From positions 3,026,001-3,090,000 of the forward strand of contig NZ_AP022842.1 of the NCBI RefSeq assembly GCF_011398925.1: a DNA stretch of 64,000 bases, given 5' to 3'. Under the pieces are notes generated by a model. It saw only the letters and a list, made by a program, of their open reading frames with translations. It made no database searches and was not told the DNA's origin. Below, piece by piece: positions 28,086 through 37,337 of the stretch. The position numbers and the translations under genes are program-made. The DNA is from Bacillus sp. KH172YL63. GTDB lineage: Bacteria; Bacillota; Bacilli; Bacillales; Bacillaceae_B. Each line of letters begins with the position of its first letter. Positions within the stretch are counted from its first letter, which is position 1.

Positions 28086-29531
28086 TCATATGATCTTTGT
28101 GATTTGATAATGTGGAAGATCGCCAGCGACCACTTTGATAGCGATTTTCTTATTCAATGCTTTCTCGAGTCTCTGCAGATGAGTTTCCTGCTCACCGGCG
28201 AACACCTTCGCCACTTCCCTGGTCGCTTCCACTTCGATCCGTGAACCCTCCGTCCCGTCCATTTCCCACAGTTCCCTTTCAAGTTTGAACGCAAGGGTTT
28301 CAGGGGTCATTTCCCTGCCCGTCCCGTTACATACAGAGCAAGGTCTCGTCAGATAGGTAGGAAGGGGCTGAGAGGTCCGTTTCCGGGTGAGCTCAAGGAT
28401 GCCAAGCGGAGTGAAACCGACGATGGTCGTCCGCTGGGAATCAAAAGCGATTGCATCTGACAACACATCGAGCACAGCTTTTTTGTCGGCCTCTTTCTTC
28501 ATATCAATGAAATCGATTAGAATCATCCCGCTCAGATTCCGGAGGGTCAGCTGCTTCGCCATTTCCTTTGCTGCAAGCTTATTCGTTTCCAGTATCGTTT
28601 GCGCAAGATCATTTTTACCGGTGAATTTTCCTGAGTTCACGTCCACAACGGTCATCGCTTCAGTCGTCTCAATGACAAGAAATGCACCATTTGAGAGCCA
28701 GACGACCTTTTTCAGCACGTTCTCCCAGACAGACGAAACGTGAAAGTGGCGGAGAATATTTTCTTTTCCCTGATAGTGCTCAAGGCGCCATTTCGCCTTG
28801 ATTCCTTCCCCGCTCATCGCTTCAAGATGCAGGAGCGTTTCATAGTCATCGACAACGACTGTGCCGCCTTCCCCTTTTTTCATTTGTTCGTAGATGTCTT
28901 CATAAAAGCGGTCCTGATGTGACAACAGGGATGGACACTTCGCCCTGTGAGAAACCCGCTCAAGGTTTTCATAGACGGTACGGAGCGAACCGATTTCCTC
29001 TTCCAGAAGCGCTTCTTGCACCCCGGCAGCATTTGTGCGCATCACGATTCCTTCTTCCCCACGCTTCCATTCATTCCCGAGGCGCCTTAACACTTTTCGA
29101 TTGTCATCATCCACTTTCTTGGACACGGCCACATAGTGTCCTTTCGGCATGTAGACAAGGTGCTCCCCCTTGAGTTCGATCACCGCTGTCAGGCGCGCCC
29201 CCTTCGTTCCGATTTCATCTTTCATCACCTGGACGATGACTTTCTGTCCTTCATGGACGCATTTTTCGATCGGGACCGGTGGATTCCCCGCTTGATACGC
29301 GGCGACATTTTCAGGAAAGTCCTTTTCATGAAGATAACCGTTCTTAGTCTGGCCGAAATCGACAAATGCTGCACCCAGTCCCCTTTGGACCTTGACGACC
29401 CTTCCTAAATAAATATCCCCGGTCAGGCTTCCTTCGCCGGGCTGATATGTAAATAAACCGCTTATTTCATTATTTGAACGGTGCACCCACCGTTTTTCCC
29501 TGCCTTTACTATGTACAATGATCTCTTCCAC
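28086..29531 (-). CDS. rng: Ribonuclease E/G family protein
   Basis: An endoribonuclease of the RNase E/G family with 481 residues and no long C-terminal scaffold, so of RNase G type. It has an S1 domain (about 37-125; GDIYLGRVVKVQRGLGAAFVD), the catalytic Asp motif MTVVDVNSGKFTG and the second Asp in MILIDFIDM, and the zinc-link region CSVCNGTG (family form CPxC). Full-length catalytic residues suggest an active enzyme. B. subtilis lacks it, using RNase Y and J; other bacilli keep it. GTG start at 29531 with GAGGGATC nearby. It stands alone between the rplU promoter and the spoIVF terminator. Confidence 0.93.
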   Translation of the reverse strand: MEEIIVHSKGREKRWVHRSNNEISGLFTYQPGEGSLTGDIYLGRVVKVQRGLGAAFVDFGQTKNGYLHEKDFPENVAAYQAGNPPVPIEKCVHEGQKVIVQVMKDEIGTKGARLTAVIELKGEHLVYMPKGHYVAVSKKVDDDNRKVLRRLGNEWKRGEEGIVMRTNAAGVQEALLEEEIGSLRTVYENLERVSHRAKCPSLLSHQDRFYEDIYEQMKKGEGGTVVVDDYETLLHLEAMSGEGIKAKWRLEHYQGKENILRHFHVSSVWENVLKKVVWLSNGAFLVIETTEAMTVVDVNSGKFTGKNDLAQTILETNKLAAKEMAKQLTLRNLSGMILIDFIDMKKEADKKAVLDVLSDAIAFDSQRTTIVGFTPLGILELTRKRTSQPLPTYLTRPCSVCNGTGREMTPETLAFKLERELWEMDGTEGSRIEVEATREVAKVFAGEQETHLQRLEKALNKKIAIKVVAGDLPHYQITKII

Positions 29532-29606
29532 TTGGGATCCCTCGTTTCTAAATCGGTTGCCGGGGTGGAAACAGCCACATCACAGGACAACTCTTTCAGG
29601 TCAATA

Positions 29607-29635
29607 GAAAAAAGGGTTGGAAACAACCCTTTTTC
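29607..29635. terminator. Terminator downstream of spoIVFB
   Basis: AAAAAAGGGTTG-GAAA-CAACCCTTTTT is a perfect short hairpin with T-tracts on either side. Confidence 0.92.
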
Positions 29636-29672
29636 CAGTATGCCCTTACTTTAAACAGTTCCCATCGATTCG

Positions 29673-30539
29673 TCAATAAAGGTAAAGAAGATCCTTCGTT
29701 TTGGCGGAGGTCATCTTTTCAGCGAAAAATGCATGAAGCAGCTCATTTTCATCCAGCTTGCCGACTTCCACCCCTTTGTCGAACACCACGAGTGGATGCT
29801 TCACCCCGCGCTGAAATCTTTCCACCACCGTGATGATGGATTCTTCCCCTTCAATGGGCAGCGGACGGAGCTCCATGAACTGACGGCTCTTCCCGTAGTA
29901 CCTTTCTAACAGGAACTTCATGAACGCATACCGCCTTTGTTTCCAGTCCACCCAAAGGGAGAAGTAAAGAAAAGAAAGGACGATCCATAAGTTTAAGTGA
30001 AGCGGGGCCGTCGCAAGCACAATCAGATGAAACACGAGCAAAAGACCAAATGAAAAGAGGAGCGTGTATTCATACGCCCTCATATAATTGAATTTGGTAG
30101 CAAGCCACAAGGAAACCATCTTGCCGCCATCAAGCGGCCAGATGGGTAACAGATTAAACAATAACACCATCATATTCAATTGCAGGAACAGGGAAAATGT
30201 ATCATGGCTCATCACTCCCGTCCTCATCAGCACCCAGCCCAGTCCTATCAGCCACACATGCTGCAATGGACCCGCAGCCACCACCAAGAATTCCTCCCGC
30301 AGCGACCGGTTCCCATGTTCATCCATCTCGGCGACGCCTCCAAAGGGCAATAATGCAATTTTCTTCACCCTCCAGGAAAACGATTGTGCCATCAGACCGT
30401 GCCCCAGTTCATGAATCGTGATGATGACCAGCAGCAAGATCAGCTCGAAAAAATGAGCGGTCATGATGGCGATCGCAATGACGAGCCATAGAAGGGGATG
30501 AATGTAAAATTTCTTCAACAGAGAAATGAAACTAGTCAA
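29673..30539 (-). CDS. spoIVFB: SpoIVFB, intramembrane protease for pro-sigma-K
   Basis: A site-2 zinc metalloprotease in the mother-cell membrane around the forespore that cuts pro-sigma-K. The zinc motif HELGH lies in helix 2 (ITIHELGHGLMAQSF) and the third ligand Asp is in NLLPIWPLDGGKM. A C-terminal CBS-like domain follows (RFLLERYYGKSRQF, LDENELLHAFFAEK). At 288 residues it closely parallels B. subtilis SpoIVFB. The start is TTG 30539, overlapping the spoIVFA stop, with AGGTGATG upstream. Confidence 0.96.
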   Translation of the reverse strand: MTSFISLLKKFYIHPLLWLVIAIAIMTAHFFELILLLVIITIHELGHGLMAQSFSWRVKKIALLPFGGVAEMDEHGNRSLREEFLVVAAGPLQHVWLIGLGWVLMRTGVMSHDTFSLFLQLNMMVLLFNLLPIWPLDGGKMVSLWLATKFNYMRAYEYTLLFSFGLLLVFHLIVLATAPLHLNLWIVLSFLYFSLWVDWKQRRYAFMKFLLERYYGKSRQFMELRPLPIEGEESIITVVERFQRGVKHPLVVFDKGVEVGKLDENELLHAFFAEKMTSAKTKDLLYLY

Positions 30540-31296
30540 AGGACATCACCTGTATCGGGTCGATAAATGTATCACCCATTTTGATCGCAAAATAAAATTC
30601 CCCGGTCCCATCGTTTTGGCTGCTTGTGGACACCTCGCCGACCAGAGACCCCTTCTCGATCTTTTCATATTGCTTCACGTCGATCGATTCGAGATTTCCG
30701 TACCATGATTCAGATTGATCTGCATGCTGGATGACGACCGTATTTCCAAACTCCTCTTTCTTCCCGGCAAAAATGATCAAGCCCCCTTTCATGGCGGTCA
30801 CATCTTCACCGAGTACCGTTTCAAGCATGATGCCCTGTCCATTGGTCTTGAAATTTTCAACGACTTTTCCTGATGCAGGCCTTGCATATTCAGCACTTTG
30901 GCCAGAAGCGTTTTCCCCACCCGTCTCACTTGTCGGCAGCAGCGCCAACGGTTTTCCAAACTGATCTTCATACCAGGTGGATATGGCGGCGAATTGAAAT
31001 TCTGTATCCATCGTTTTCGTCACGACCGATTTGGCCTCATCAAATACCGGGGACGGACTTTTGAACATGATGGCCGTCACAAGGACCATAATTCCGGCCC
31101 CGAGAATTTTCAGCATAAACGTTTCCTTCTTGAAAAGAGGGTGCATCACTTCCGGCGGAGGACCGCCTTCAAAGCTCGCCGGACGCTCCATGCCGTAACG
31201 TTCCTCATCCGTCGGCAGGTAAAATGAAGGGTTTTGTCCTGACACCTTCTTTCGTTTCGCGATTCGTCTGCGTATCTCATCCGCTCGGTTCCCCAT
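30532..31296 (-). CDS. spoIVFA: SpoIVFA, inhibitor/scaffold of SpoIVFB
   Basis: A 254-residue membrane protein: cytoplasmic N-terminus with Arg/Lys-rich RRRIAKRKKVSGQ, one helix at about residues 61-78 (FMLKILGAGIMVLVTAIMF), and an extracytoplasmic LytM/M23-like domain (GGLIIFAGKKEEFGNTVVIQH to FYFAIKMGDTFIDP) lacking an intact zinc set. It anchors and inhibits SpoIVFB with BofA until cleaved by SpoIVB. The operon with spoIVFB is as in B. subtilis. Confidence 0.95.
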   Translation of the reverse strand: MGNRADEIRRRIAKRKKVSGQNPSFYLPTDEERYGMERPASFEGGPPPEVMHPLFKKETFMLKILGAGIMVLVTAIMFKSPSPVFDEAKSVVTKTMDTEFQFAAISTWYEDQFGKPLALLPTSETGGENASGQSAEYARPASGKVVENFKTNGQGIMLETVLGEDVTAMKGGLIIFAGKKEEFGNTVVIQHADQSESWYGNLESIDVKQYEKIEKGSLVGEVSTSSQNDGTGEFYFAIKMGDTFIDPIQVMSFD

Positions 31297-31437
31297 TTAC
31301 ACCATTCCTTTTTATTAGGTAGATTTCATCGATTCCCTTCTCGGTGCCATCGTCCAGACTTCTCGACAGGACGGATTCATTTCAGTCTGATTTGCTACAA
31401 TGTATGACTTGTCCTCAGGGATTATTCCTAGTTACAA

Positions 31438-31470
31438 GAAAAAAGCCCCGACAGCTTGAACTGTTGGGAC
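31438..31470 (-). terminator. Intrinsic terminator downstream of minD
   Basis: On the minus strand CCCAACAG-TTCAAG-CTGTCGGG followed by GCTTTTTTC, ending the mre-min transcript. Confidence 0.88.
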
Positions 31471-31483
31471 TCGGTTGGCGCTG

Positions 31484-32287
31484 TTATGCTTTCACGCCGA
31501 ATAACTTTTTAATTTTCGTAAACATACCGGATCTTTCGTCTTCAAGTGATTGAAGGGGAACCGATTCCCCGAGGATCCGTCTTGCGATATTACGGTACGA
31601 AATGGATGCCTTACTCGAAGGATCGAGTGCGATCGGTTCACCCCTATTGGATGACTTGATCACATTTTCATCGTCAGCGACGATGCCCAGGAGATCGATG
31701 GATAAATGTGAGGTGATTTCATCCACATCAAGCATTTCTCCATTCTTCATCATGTGGTTTCTGATCCGGTTGATGACGAGCTTAGGAGGCTCGATATTCT
31801 CTTTCTCGAGCAAACCGATGATCCGGTCCGCATCCCGGACGGCAGAGATTTCAGGAGTCGTGACGACGATCGCACGGTCCGCCCCTGCCACCGCATTCTT
31901 ATACCCCTGCTCGATTCCTGCAGGGCAGTCGATGATGATATAATCATAGTCTTGCTTTAAGTCCAGTACTAGCTTTTTCATCTGTTCAGGGTTTACAGCA
32001 GATTTATCGCTTGTCTGTGCAGCCGGCAATAAAAAGAGTTTGTCTTCGAATCTCTTATCCTTTACCAGGGCCTGATGTACTTTGCAACGGCCTTCTACTA
32101 CGTCCACCAAATCATAAATGATCCGGTTTTCAAGTCCCATCACCACATCTAGGTTTCTGAGCCCGATATCAGTATCAATCAAACAAACCTTTTTGCCTTG
32201 TAGAGCTAATGCTGTACCAACATTGGCAGAAGTAGTCGTCTTTCCCACTCCACCTTTACCTGAAGTAACAACTATGGCTTCACCCAC
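31484..32287 (-). CDS. minD: Septum site-determining ATPase MinD
   Basis: A ParA-type ATPase that binds the membrane with ATP and recruits MinC to block polar division. The deviant Walker A is KGGVGKTTTSAN, switch II is IIIDCPAGIE, and the C-terminal amphipathic membrane-targeting helix is MFTKIKKLFGVK. At 267 residues it has the usual size. The GTG start is 8 bases after AAAGGAGG. It follows minC by one base in the mreBCD-minCD cluster. Confidence 0.97.
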   Translation of the reverse strand: MGEAIVVTSGKGGVGKTTTSANVGTALALQGKKVCLIDTDIGLRNLDVVMGLENRIIYDLVDVVEGRCKVHQALVKDKRFEDKLFLLPAAQTSDKSAVNPEQMKKLVLDLKQDYDYIIIDCPAGIEQGYKNAVAGADRAIVVTTPEISAVRDADRIIGLLEKENIEPPKLVINRIRNHMMKNGEMLDVDEITSHLSIDLLGIVADDENVIKSSNRGEPIALDPSSKASISYRNIARRILGESVPLQSLEDERSGMFTKIKKLFGVKA

Positions 32288-32288
32288 A

Positions 32289-32972
32289 TTAGCTTCCTCC
32301 TTTAAAACTAGTAATATTTGGTCTAAGATGTTTCAATACTTGCAATCTGTCGACAACAATTTGTCCGTTGTCGTCCACATATGCGCACTCCATCTCCCGG
32401 TCATCCTCTTCGTCCACCCGGTCGGGTGCCCTGTTCAGGGCGTCACCGATCCGCAGCTGTGTAGGGAGCATTTTCGACGCCACAATGACCCCTTCATCGT
32501 TCCCGTTACAGCCGGCATGGGCGATGCCCTTCAGCGCACCCAATATGTAGATGTTCCCGCCGGCAAGCACTTTCCCGCCAGGATTGACATCGCCTACAAT
32601 GAGGATGTCACCGGAGACTTCGACGACCTGACCCGAGCGGATCACCCCGGCAAGGGTTTCAATATTCCGCTCATCTATGAGTTTCTCTGCATCATTTTTC
32701 GTCATGACGTTACTCAATACTTCATTAACTACTAAATTACGTTTTTGTCTTACGATGTCTTTCAACTCTTCTATTTGATCGTCTGCCAAGTACCGATTGC
32801 CTGTTTGGATATTAACCGTGAGAAGGGAATTCCCTTCTGTTTCCCGGTAATGAGCAGACAGCTTATCGTCCAATTCCTTCTTTAATTCATGAAAAGAGCA
32901 TTGATCGTTGAGATGAAGAGTCAGTCCTTCTTTCGTTCCCTTTATCATCACATTTGGCTTTTTATTGTTCAT
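32289..32972 (-). CDS. minC: Septum site-determining protein MinC
   Basis: A 227-residue inhibitor of FtsZ assembly. The N-terminal FtsZ-binding domain begins KKPNVMIKGTKEGLTLHL, and the C-terminal beta-helix has GQVVEVSGDILIVGDVNPGG and GGNIYILGALKGIAHAG, which binds MinD. I start it at ATG 32972 because that aligns with the B. subtilis N-terminus, with GAGGTGAG upstream; the GTG at 32987 adds five residues. Confidence 0.96.
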   Translation of the reverse strand: MNNKKPNVMIKGTKEGLTLHLNDQCSFHELKKELDDKLSAHYRETEGNSLLTVNIQTGNRYLADDQIEELKDIVRQKRNLVVNEVLSNVMTKNDAEKLIDERNIETLAGVIRSGQVVEVSGDILIVGDVNPGGKVLAGGNIYILGALKGIAHAGCNGNDEGVIVASKMLPTQLRIGDALNRAPDRVDEEDDREMECAYVDDNGQIVVDRLQVLKHLRPNITSFKGGS

Positions 32973-33057
32973 GTCGTAAATTCTCACCTCAGTCGTCTAT
33001 TAAATTCGACATAAGCAGTGTCATTTCCTCTTTTTATGAAAAAATTACTAGTGAAAT

Positions 33058-33579
33058 TTAATCATCCAGCCAATCTTTTCGTTTCTTCTGAAGAAAGCTT
33101 TTCAGTGGAAAAGCGAAAATGAGATAAAACAGGGCGTTCAGGGCCAATGTCGGCCAGAGACGCCAATCAACAAACTGCATGAATGTAAAATCAGTCCGTT
33201 TGATGATCAAATTGATTTGATACACCAAAAATTCCAGCACCGACACGTTCACGAGGGAAATGATCCCGAGTACAAAGAGGTTATTATGTAACACTTTCAT
33301 CATTTGGTGAGACAAGAAAATGACGAACGGGAACAACACCAGATAGATCCCGTTGATCTCCGTGTAATAAATATCAAACAGGAAACCAAAGATGAACCCA
33401 TACACGAGCGCAGTCCGGTATTGAAAATACGCACAAATAAAGAAAAGGACAAGAATCAGGAAATGAGGGACAATCATCTTCTGATCGAACCACTTTTCAC
33501 TTGGGAAAAGATGGACAAACAGACTCTCGCTGTAGAAAAACAGGAGGGTCATGAAAGGGAGAAGGAGCCTGCTGATCAT
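33058..33579 (-). CDS. mreD: Rod shape-determining protein MreD
   Basis: A 173-residue integral membrane protein with five or six helices and FGFLFDIYYTEINGIYLVLFP-like MreD signature sequence. It is part of the elongasome with MreC. Its ATGA start overlaps the mreC stop. Confidence 0.95.
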   Translation of the reverse strand: MISRLLLPFMTLLFFYSESLFVHLFPSEKWFDQKMIVPHFLILVLFFICAYFQYRTALVYGFIFGFLFDIYYTEINGIYLVLFPFVIFLSHQMMKVLHNNLFVLGIISLVNVSVLEFLVYQINLIIKRTDFTFMQFVDWRLWPTLALNALFYLIFAFPLKSFLQKKRKDWLDD

Positions 33580-34457
33580 TGCTCTTCCCCCTCACCATCA
33601 GTTTCTTCATCTGTCACGCCCTTGATTTCCCGGTCAATGACCATGACATGTTCTAAATGATAGAAATCAGCAGACGGTTTAACATATGCCGTCTGGGTCA
33701 GCCCGTATTGATCAGGCTTGACTTCCTTCACTTCACCGATGACGAGTCCTTTCGGGAACACGCCCCCGAGGCCTGAGGTGATGACTTTGGATCCTTTTTC
33801 AACCTTCATATCATTCGATATCCGCTTGACTAAAATCTCTTCCTTCTTGCTGTCATATCCTTCGATCCATCCGTTTATGTCCTGCTCTTTGCTTTGGACA
33901 ACAGTGGAAATCCGGTTTTTAGTATTGTTTGTTGAAATCAATTCAACCGTGGAAGAGAATTCATTGACGCTTTTTATTTTTCCGATCAATCCTGTGGAAG
34001 AAATGACGGCCATATCCGAATGGATGCCATTCACCTCTCCCTTGTCGATCGTAATGAGCTCCTGCCATTGATCAGGGTTTCTGGCAATGACTGTCGCCTG
34101 AATCGTGTTATATGAGCGGAGATTTTCCTTCTTCTCAAGGACCGCCCTTAATTCTTCATTATCCTGTTTCAGGTCTTTCACCTTTGTTTCAAGCTTCACC
34201 AGTTCATCCAACCGTGTTTTCAGCTTTTCGTTTTCTATATATGTATTCTGAAGGTCTTGAACATTATCAACGACTCCCGCAACATAATTCACAGGTTTTG
34301 AAACCAACGACTGTCCGAATCCTACCATGTCTTTCACAAACTGCTCTGGCCAGCTGATGCTATCCCGCTCCCGCAGGGAAAATCCAATCAACCCCACAAG
34401 GACGATGACACTGACGAGCAGGATGATCAAACGTTTATTCAGGAAGAATTGTGGCAT
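33576..34457 (-). CDS. mreC: Rod shape-determining protein MreC
   Basis: A bitopic elongasome protein of 293 residues: a short cytoplasmic tail, a membrane helix (about 9-27, LIILLVSVIVLVGLIGFSL), a coiled coil (about 70-115, ENEKLKTRLDELVKLETK) and two beta-barrel domains with NPDQWQELITIDKGEVNG and GLIGKIKSVNEFSSTVEL. An acidic tail ends the protein. Start at ATG 34457 with GAGGTG upstream. Confidence 0.96.
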   Translation of the reverse strand: MPQFFLNKRLIILLVSVIVLVGLIGFSLRERDSISWPEQFVKDMVGFGQSLVSKPVNYVAGVVDNVQDLQNTYIENEKLKTRLDELVKLETKVKDLKQDNEELRAVLEKKENLRSYNTIQATVIARNPDQWQELITIDKGEVNGIHSDMAVISSTGLIGKIKSVNEFSSTVELISTNNTKNRISTVVQSKEQDINGWIEGYDSKKEEILVKRISNDMKVEKGSKVITSGLGGVFPKGLVIGEVKEVKPDQYGLTQTAYVKPSADFYHLEHVMVIDREIKGVTDEETDGEGEEQ

Positions 34458-34550
34458 GATGTACACCTCAACCTTTTCTCATTCTAGTAAATACTATATC
34501 AAAATTCGTCTGTTTTTGATATCATTCGTCAAACTCTTCATGTTTTTTTG

Positions 34551-34606
34551 AAAAAAGATGGGGCCGGCCTTAAGGATGCGTTTGCTTCCTTAAGGAGACG
34601 TCCCCC
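34551..34606 (-). terminator. Hairpin with T-tract between mreB and mreC
   Basis: On the minus strand GGGG...CCTTAAGG and CCTTAAGGCCGGCCCC can pair, followed by ATCTTTTTTC. It may cut part of the transcription running from mreB into mreC. Confidence 0.6.
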
Positions 34607-34625
34607 GTTTCATTGATGTTCAGTT

Positions 34626-35633
34626 TTATTTTCCGCGGTTTTTAAAGAGGTGAATATGGTCAAGGGCTTTCCCTGTACCAATCGCCACACAATCCAAAGG
34701 CTCCTCTGCAATGAGCACAGGCATCTTCGTTTCATCGCTGATCACTTTATCGAGGTTGCGAAGGAGTGCCCCTCCCCCTGTCAGCACGATACCACGGTCC
34801 ATGATATCTGCCGCAAGCTCAGGCGGAGTCTTCTCAAGCGTGCTCTTGACGGCATCTACAATCGTGTATACGGTGTCACGAAGTGCAGAAGCAATTTCCT
34901 CTGCGGTTACTTCAATCGTTTTAGGTAAACCGGTCAAAAGGTCACGACCTCGTATCTCCATCGGCTCAATTCCTTCAGAGTCCCCTGCAGAACCGACTTC
35001 CATCTTGATCGTCTCAGAAGTACGGTCACCGATCATCAGGTTATATGTTTTGCGGATATAGTTGATGATGGCATCGTCCATTTCGTCACCTGCCACACGG
35101 ATCGATTGGCTCGTCACGATCCCGCCTAATGAAATGATCGCCACTTCAGTCGTTCCTCCACCGATATCGACGACCATGCTTCCCGTCGGCTCCCATACTG
35201 GAAGGTTCGCACCGATCGCCGCTGCGAAAGGCTCTTCGATCGTGTAAGCATCACGGGCGCCTGCTTGTCTCGTCGCATCGATTACCGCTCTTTCTTCTAC
35301 ACCGGTAATCCCTGACGGTACACATACCATGACGTAAGGCTTTCTGGAAAATGCACTTTTGTTCCGCGTCGCCTGTTTTATGTAATATTTCATCATCGTC
35401 GCGGTTGTCTCGTAGTCTGCGATGACTCCGTCTTTCATCGGGCGAAGCGCCACCACATTCCCTGGTGTTCTACCAATCATATTTTTCGCGTCGTTTCCGA
35501 CTGCGACAATTTGTTTATTATCTGTTTGAAGAGCAACAACTGAAGGTTCGCGAACGACAATCCCTTTGCCTTTCACATACACCAATGTGTTAGCTGTTCC
35601 TAAATCAATCCCTAAATCTTTCGTTCCTAACAT
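34626..35633 (-). CDS. mreB: Rod shape-determining actin homologue MreB
   Basis: A bacterial actin of 335 residues that guides lateral wall synthesis. Phosphate loops [15 protein letters not shown] and [17 protein letters not shown], the adenosine region [10 protein letters not shown] and the C-terminal VAIGTGKAL are all present. ATG 35633 follows AAGGGAG. It is first of mreBCD-minCD, downstream of radC. Confidence 0.97.
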   Translation of the reverse strand: MLGTKDLGIDLGTANTLVYVKGKGIVVREPSVVALQTDNKQIVAVGNDAKNMIGRTPGNVVALRPMKDGVIADYETTATMMKYYIKQATRNKSAFSRKPYVMVCVPSGITGVEERAVIDATRQAGARDAYTIEEPFAAAIGANLPVWEPTGSMVVDIGGGTTEVAIISLGGIVTSQSIRVAGDEMDDAIINYIRKTYNLMIGDRTSETIKMEVGSAGDSEGIEPMEIRGRDLLTGLPKTIEVTAEEIASALRDTVYTIVDAVKSTLEKTPPELAADIMDRGIVLTGGGALLRNLDKVISDETKMPVLIAEEPLDCVAIGTGKALDHIHLFKNRGK

Positions 35634-35760
35634 GGATAGTATCTCCCTTTCTGATACAAATTGGCTGGTTTTTCATTGTTTTTATGTGTTTTCATAAGAG
35701 AGTTGTCCAAACACTCTCATCGCAATTTTCATCACAATAGTTGTTCTTTCATGCATAACG

Positions 35761-35790
35761 AAAAGACTCATTCCCTCGTAGAATGACTCT
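35761..35790 (-). terminator. Hairpin downstream of radC
   Basis: On the minus strand GAGTCATTC and GAATGAGTC pair with one mismatch, followed by TTTTCG. It separates radC from the mreB leader. Confidence 0.55.
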
Positions 35791-35883
35791 CTCTTATCAA
35801 GGTTGGTCCGTTATTAGAATCACCATATTGTTTGTAAAAATCATAAGCTTTATTATATCGCAACAAGGAAAAAAATCATAGTG

Positions 35884-36594
35884 TCATAAATACCCTTTTT
35901 CCTTTAAGCTGATGAAACGCTTCTCCCCTATTATAAGGTGATCAAGGATGTCAATGCCAATGATACGGCCGCATTCCACTAATCGTTTCGTCACTTCTAT
36001 GTCTTCCCTGCTCGGGGTCGGATCACCGGATGGATGGTTATGGATACAGATGATGGAAGCTGCAGAGCGGCGGAACGCTTCTTTAAATACCTCCCGGGGG
36101 TGAACGATAGAGGCATTGAGGCTTCCGATAAAGATGGTTTGTTTGTGGAGAACTTGATTTTTCGTATTGAGGTAGAGACAGACAAAATGCTCCTGGGATA
36201 GGAATCTCATATCATTCATGACATAATTGGCCCCGTCTTCAGGTGAACGGATGCTGTATCTGTCGTCAAAACCAAGGTTGCTGATCCGGCGGCCAAGCTC
36301 GACCGCAGCCATGATCTGCACCGCCTTGGCAAGACCGACACCCTTTGTCTTCGTGATTTCCTCTAAGGAGGCGCCCTTCAATAAGTTCAAGCCGTCAAAA
36401 TGGTTCAGCAGTCTGTTCGAAAGCTGTAGGACCGACTCGGATTTCGTACCGGTCCGAAGCAGTATCGCAAGCAGTTCCTGATTGGATAAGCTCGTCGCAC
36501 CGCTTTGGATCAATCTTTCACGGGGTCTTTCATCCTGGGGGAAATCCCGGATCATCAGCCTGTTCTCTTCTTGCTTGTCAATCGTTTTAACCAT
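35884..36594 (-). CDS. radC: RadC family JAB-domain protein
   Basis: A 236-residue protein with an N-terminal helix-hairpin-helix region (LEEITKTKGVGLAKAVQIMAA) and a C-terminal JAB/MPN metallo-hydrolase-like domain with HNHPSGDPTPSREDIEVT. Despite the name a repair role is doubtful; the biochemical function is unknown. AAGGAGGAGCC precedes the ATG. It lies between maf and mreB, as in B. subtilis. Confidence 0.95.
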   Translation of the reverse strand: MVKTIDKQEENRLMIRDFPQDERPRERLIQSGATSLSNQELLAILLRTGTKSESVLQLSNRLLNHFDGLNLLKGASLEEITKTKGVGLAKAVQIMAAVELGRRISNLGFDDRYSIRSPEDGANYVMNDMRFLSQEHFVCLYLNTKNQVLHKQTIFIGSLNASIVHPREVFKEAFRRSAASIICIHNHPSGDPTPSREDIEVTKRLVECGRIIGIDILDHLIIGEKRFISLKEKGYL

Positions 36595-36622
36595 TGGCTC
36601 CTCCTTTTCTTACGTGCAGGAG

Positions 36623-37195
36623 TCACTCTGAAAGAAGGTATCCCATTTGAATCAGCGTCCGGTTCAACCGGGAAATCGGCAGGCCGACGACCGAAAAATA
36701 ATCGCCTTTGATGCTTTTGACAAATTTCGCCCCGATTCCTTGTATACCGTAAGATCCGGCCTTATCAAAGGGTTCTTCCGATGCAATGTATTCATCGATC
36801 TCTTGGGCTGTCAACTCCCAGAACGTAACGTCGGTTTTTTCATAAAAGATTTCTTCCACATCTCCGTGGATGATGGCAACGCCGGTAAAGACTTCATGGT
36901 CGGAACCTGAAAGCATTGACAGCATTTCCTTCGCTTCCTCTTTTGATTCAGGCTTTCCAAGGATCTTCCCGTCCTTGGTCACAACGGTATCCGATCCGAT
37001 GACATAGTGTTCAGGGTGATGCTGAGAAATGTCCTTTGCTTTTTTCCTCGCAAGATACATGACTGCTTCATGGGGCAGAAGATCGGGTGAGAATGTTTCT
37101 TCAACAGCAGAACTGATGACGGAAAAAGAGAGTTGGATTTGTTGAAGGAGTTCCTTTCGACGAGGGGATTGTGAGGCGAGTATGAGGTTGGACAC
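36623..37195 (-). CDS. maf: Maf nucleotide pyrophosphatase
   Basis: Hydrolyses non-canonical nucleoside triphosphates and is associated with septum control in bacilli. The 190-residue product shows NLILASQSPRRKELLQQ, SDTVVTKDGKILGKP with the catalytic Asp, and GSYGIQGIGAKFVKSIKGDY. I start it at GTG 37195, with GAAAGGA 7 bases upstream; the longer frame to 37252 adds residues absent from the family. Confidence 0.93.
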   Translation of the reverse strand: MSNLILASQSPRRKELLQQIQLSFSVISSAVEETFSPDLLPHEAVMYLARKKAKDISQHHPEHYVIGSDTVVTKDGKILGKPESKEEAKEMLSMLSGSDHEVFTGVAIIHGDVEEIFYEKTDVTFWELTAQEIDEYIASEEPFDKAGSYGIQGIGAKFVKSIKGDYFSVVGLPISRLNRTLIQMGYLLSE

Positions 37196-37269
37196 CAAAC
37201 CATTCCTTTCAGCTTGTAAATGGGAGATACAAGAATATACTACCAAATCCAATCTCTGTAAACAAGTAT

Positions 37270-37293
37270 AAAGAGAGCGTCTCCGCTCTCTTG
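37270..37293 (-). terminator. Hairpin downstream of spoIIB
   Basis: AAGAGAGC-GGAGAC-GCTCTCTT on the minus strand, followed by TATACTTG, a weak T-tract. Confidence 0.6.
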
Positions 37294-37337
37294 AATGATT
37301 GTATGATTTCCCGGAAAATAGTCAGAATCAGTCGAAA

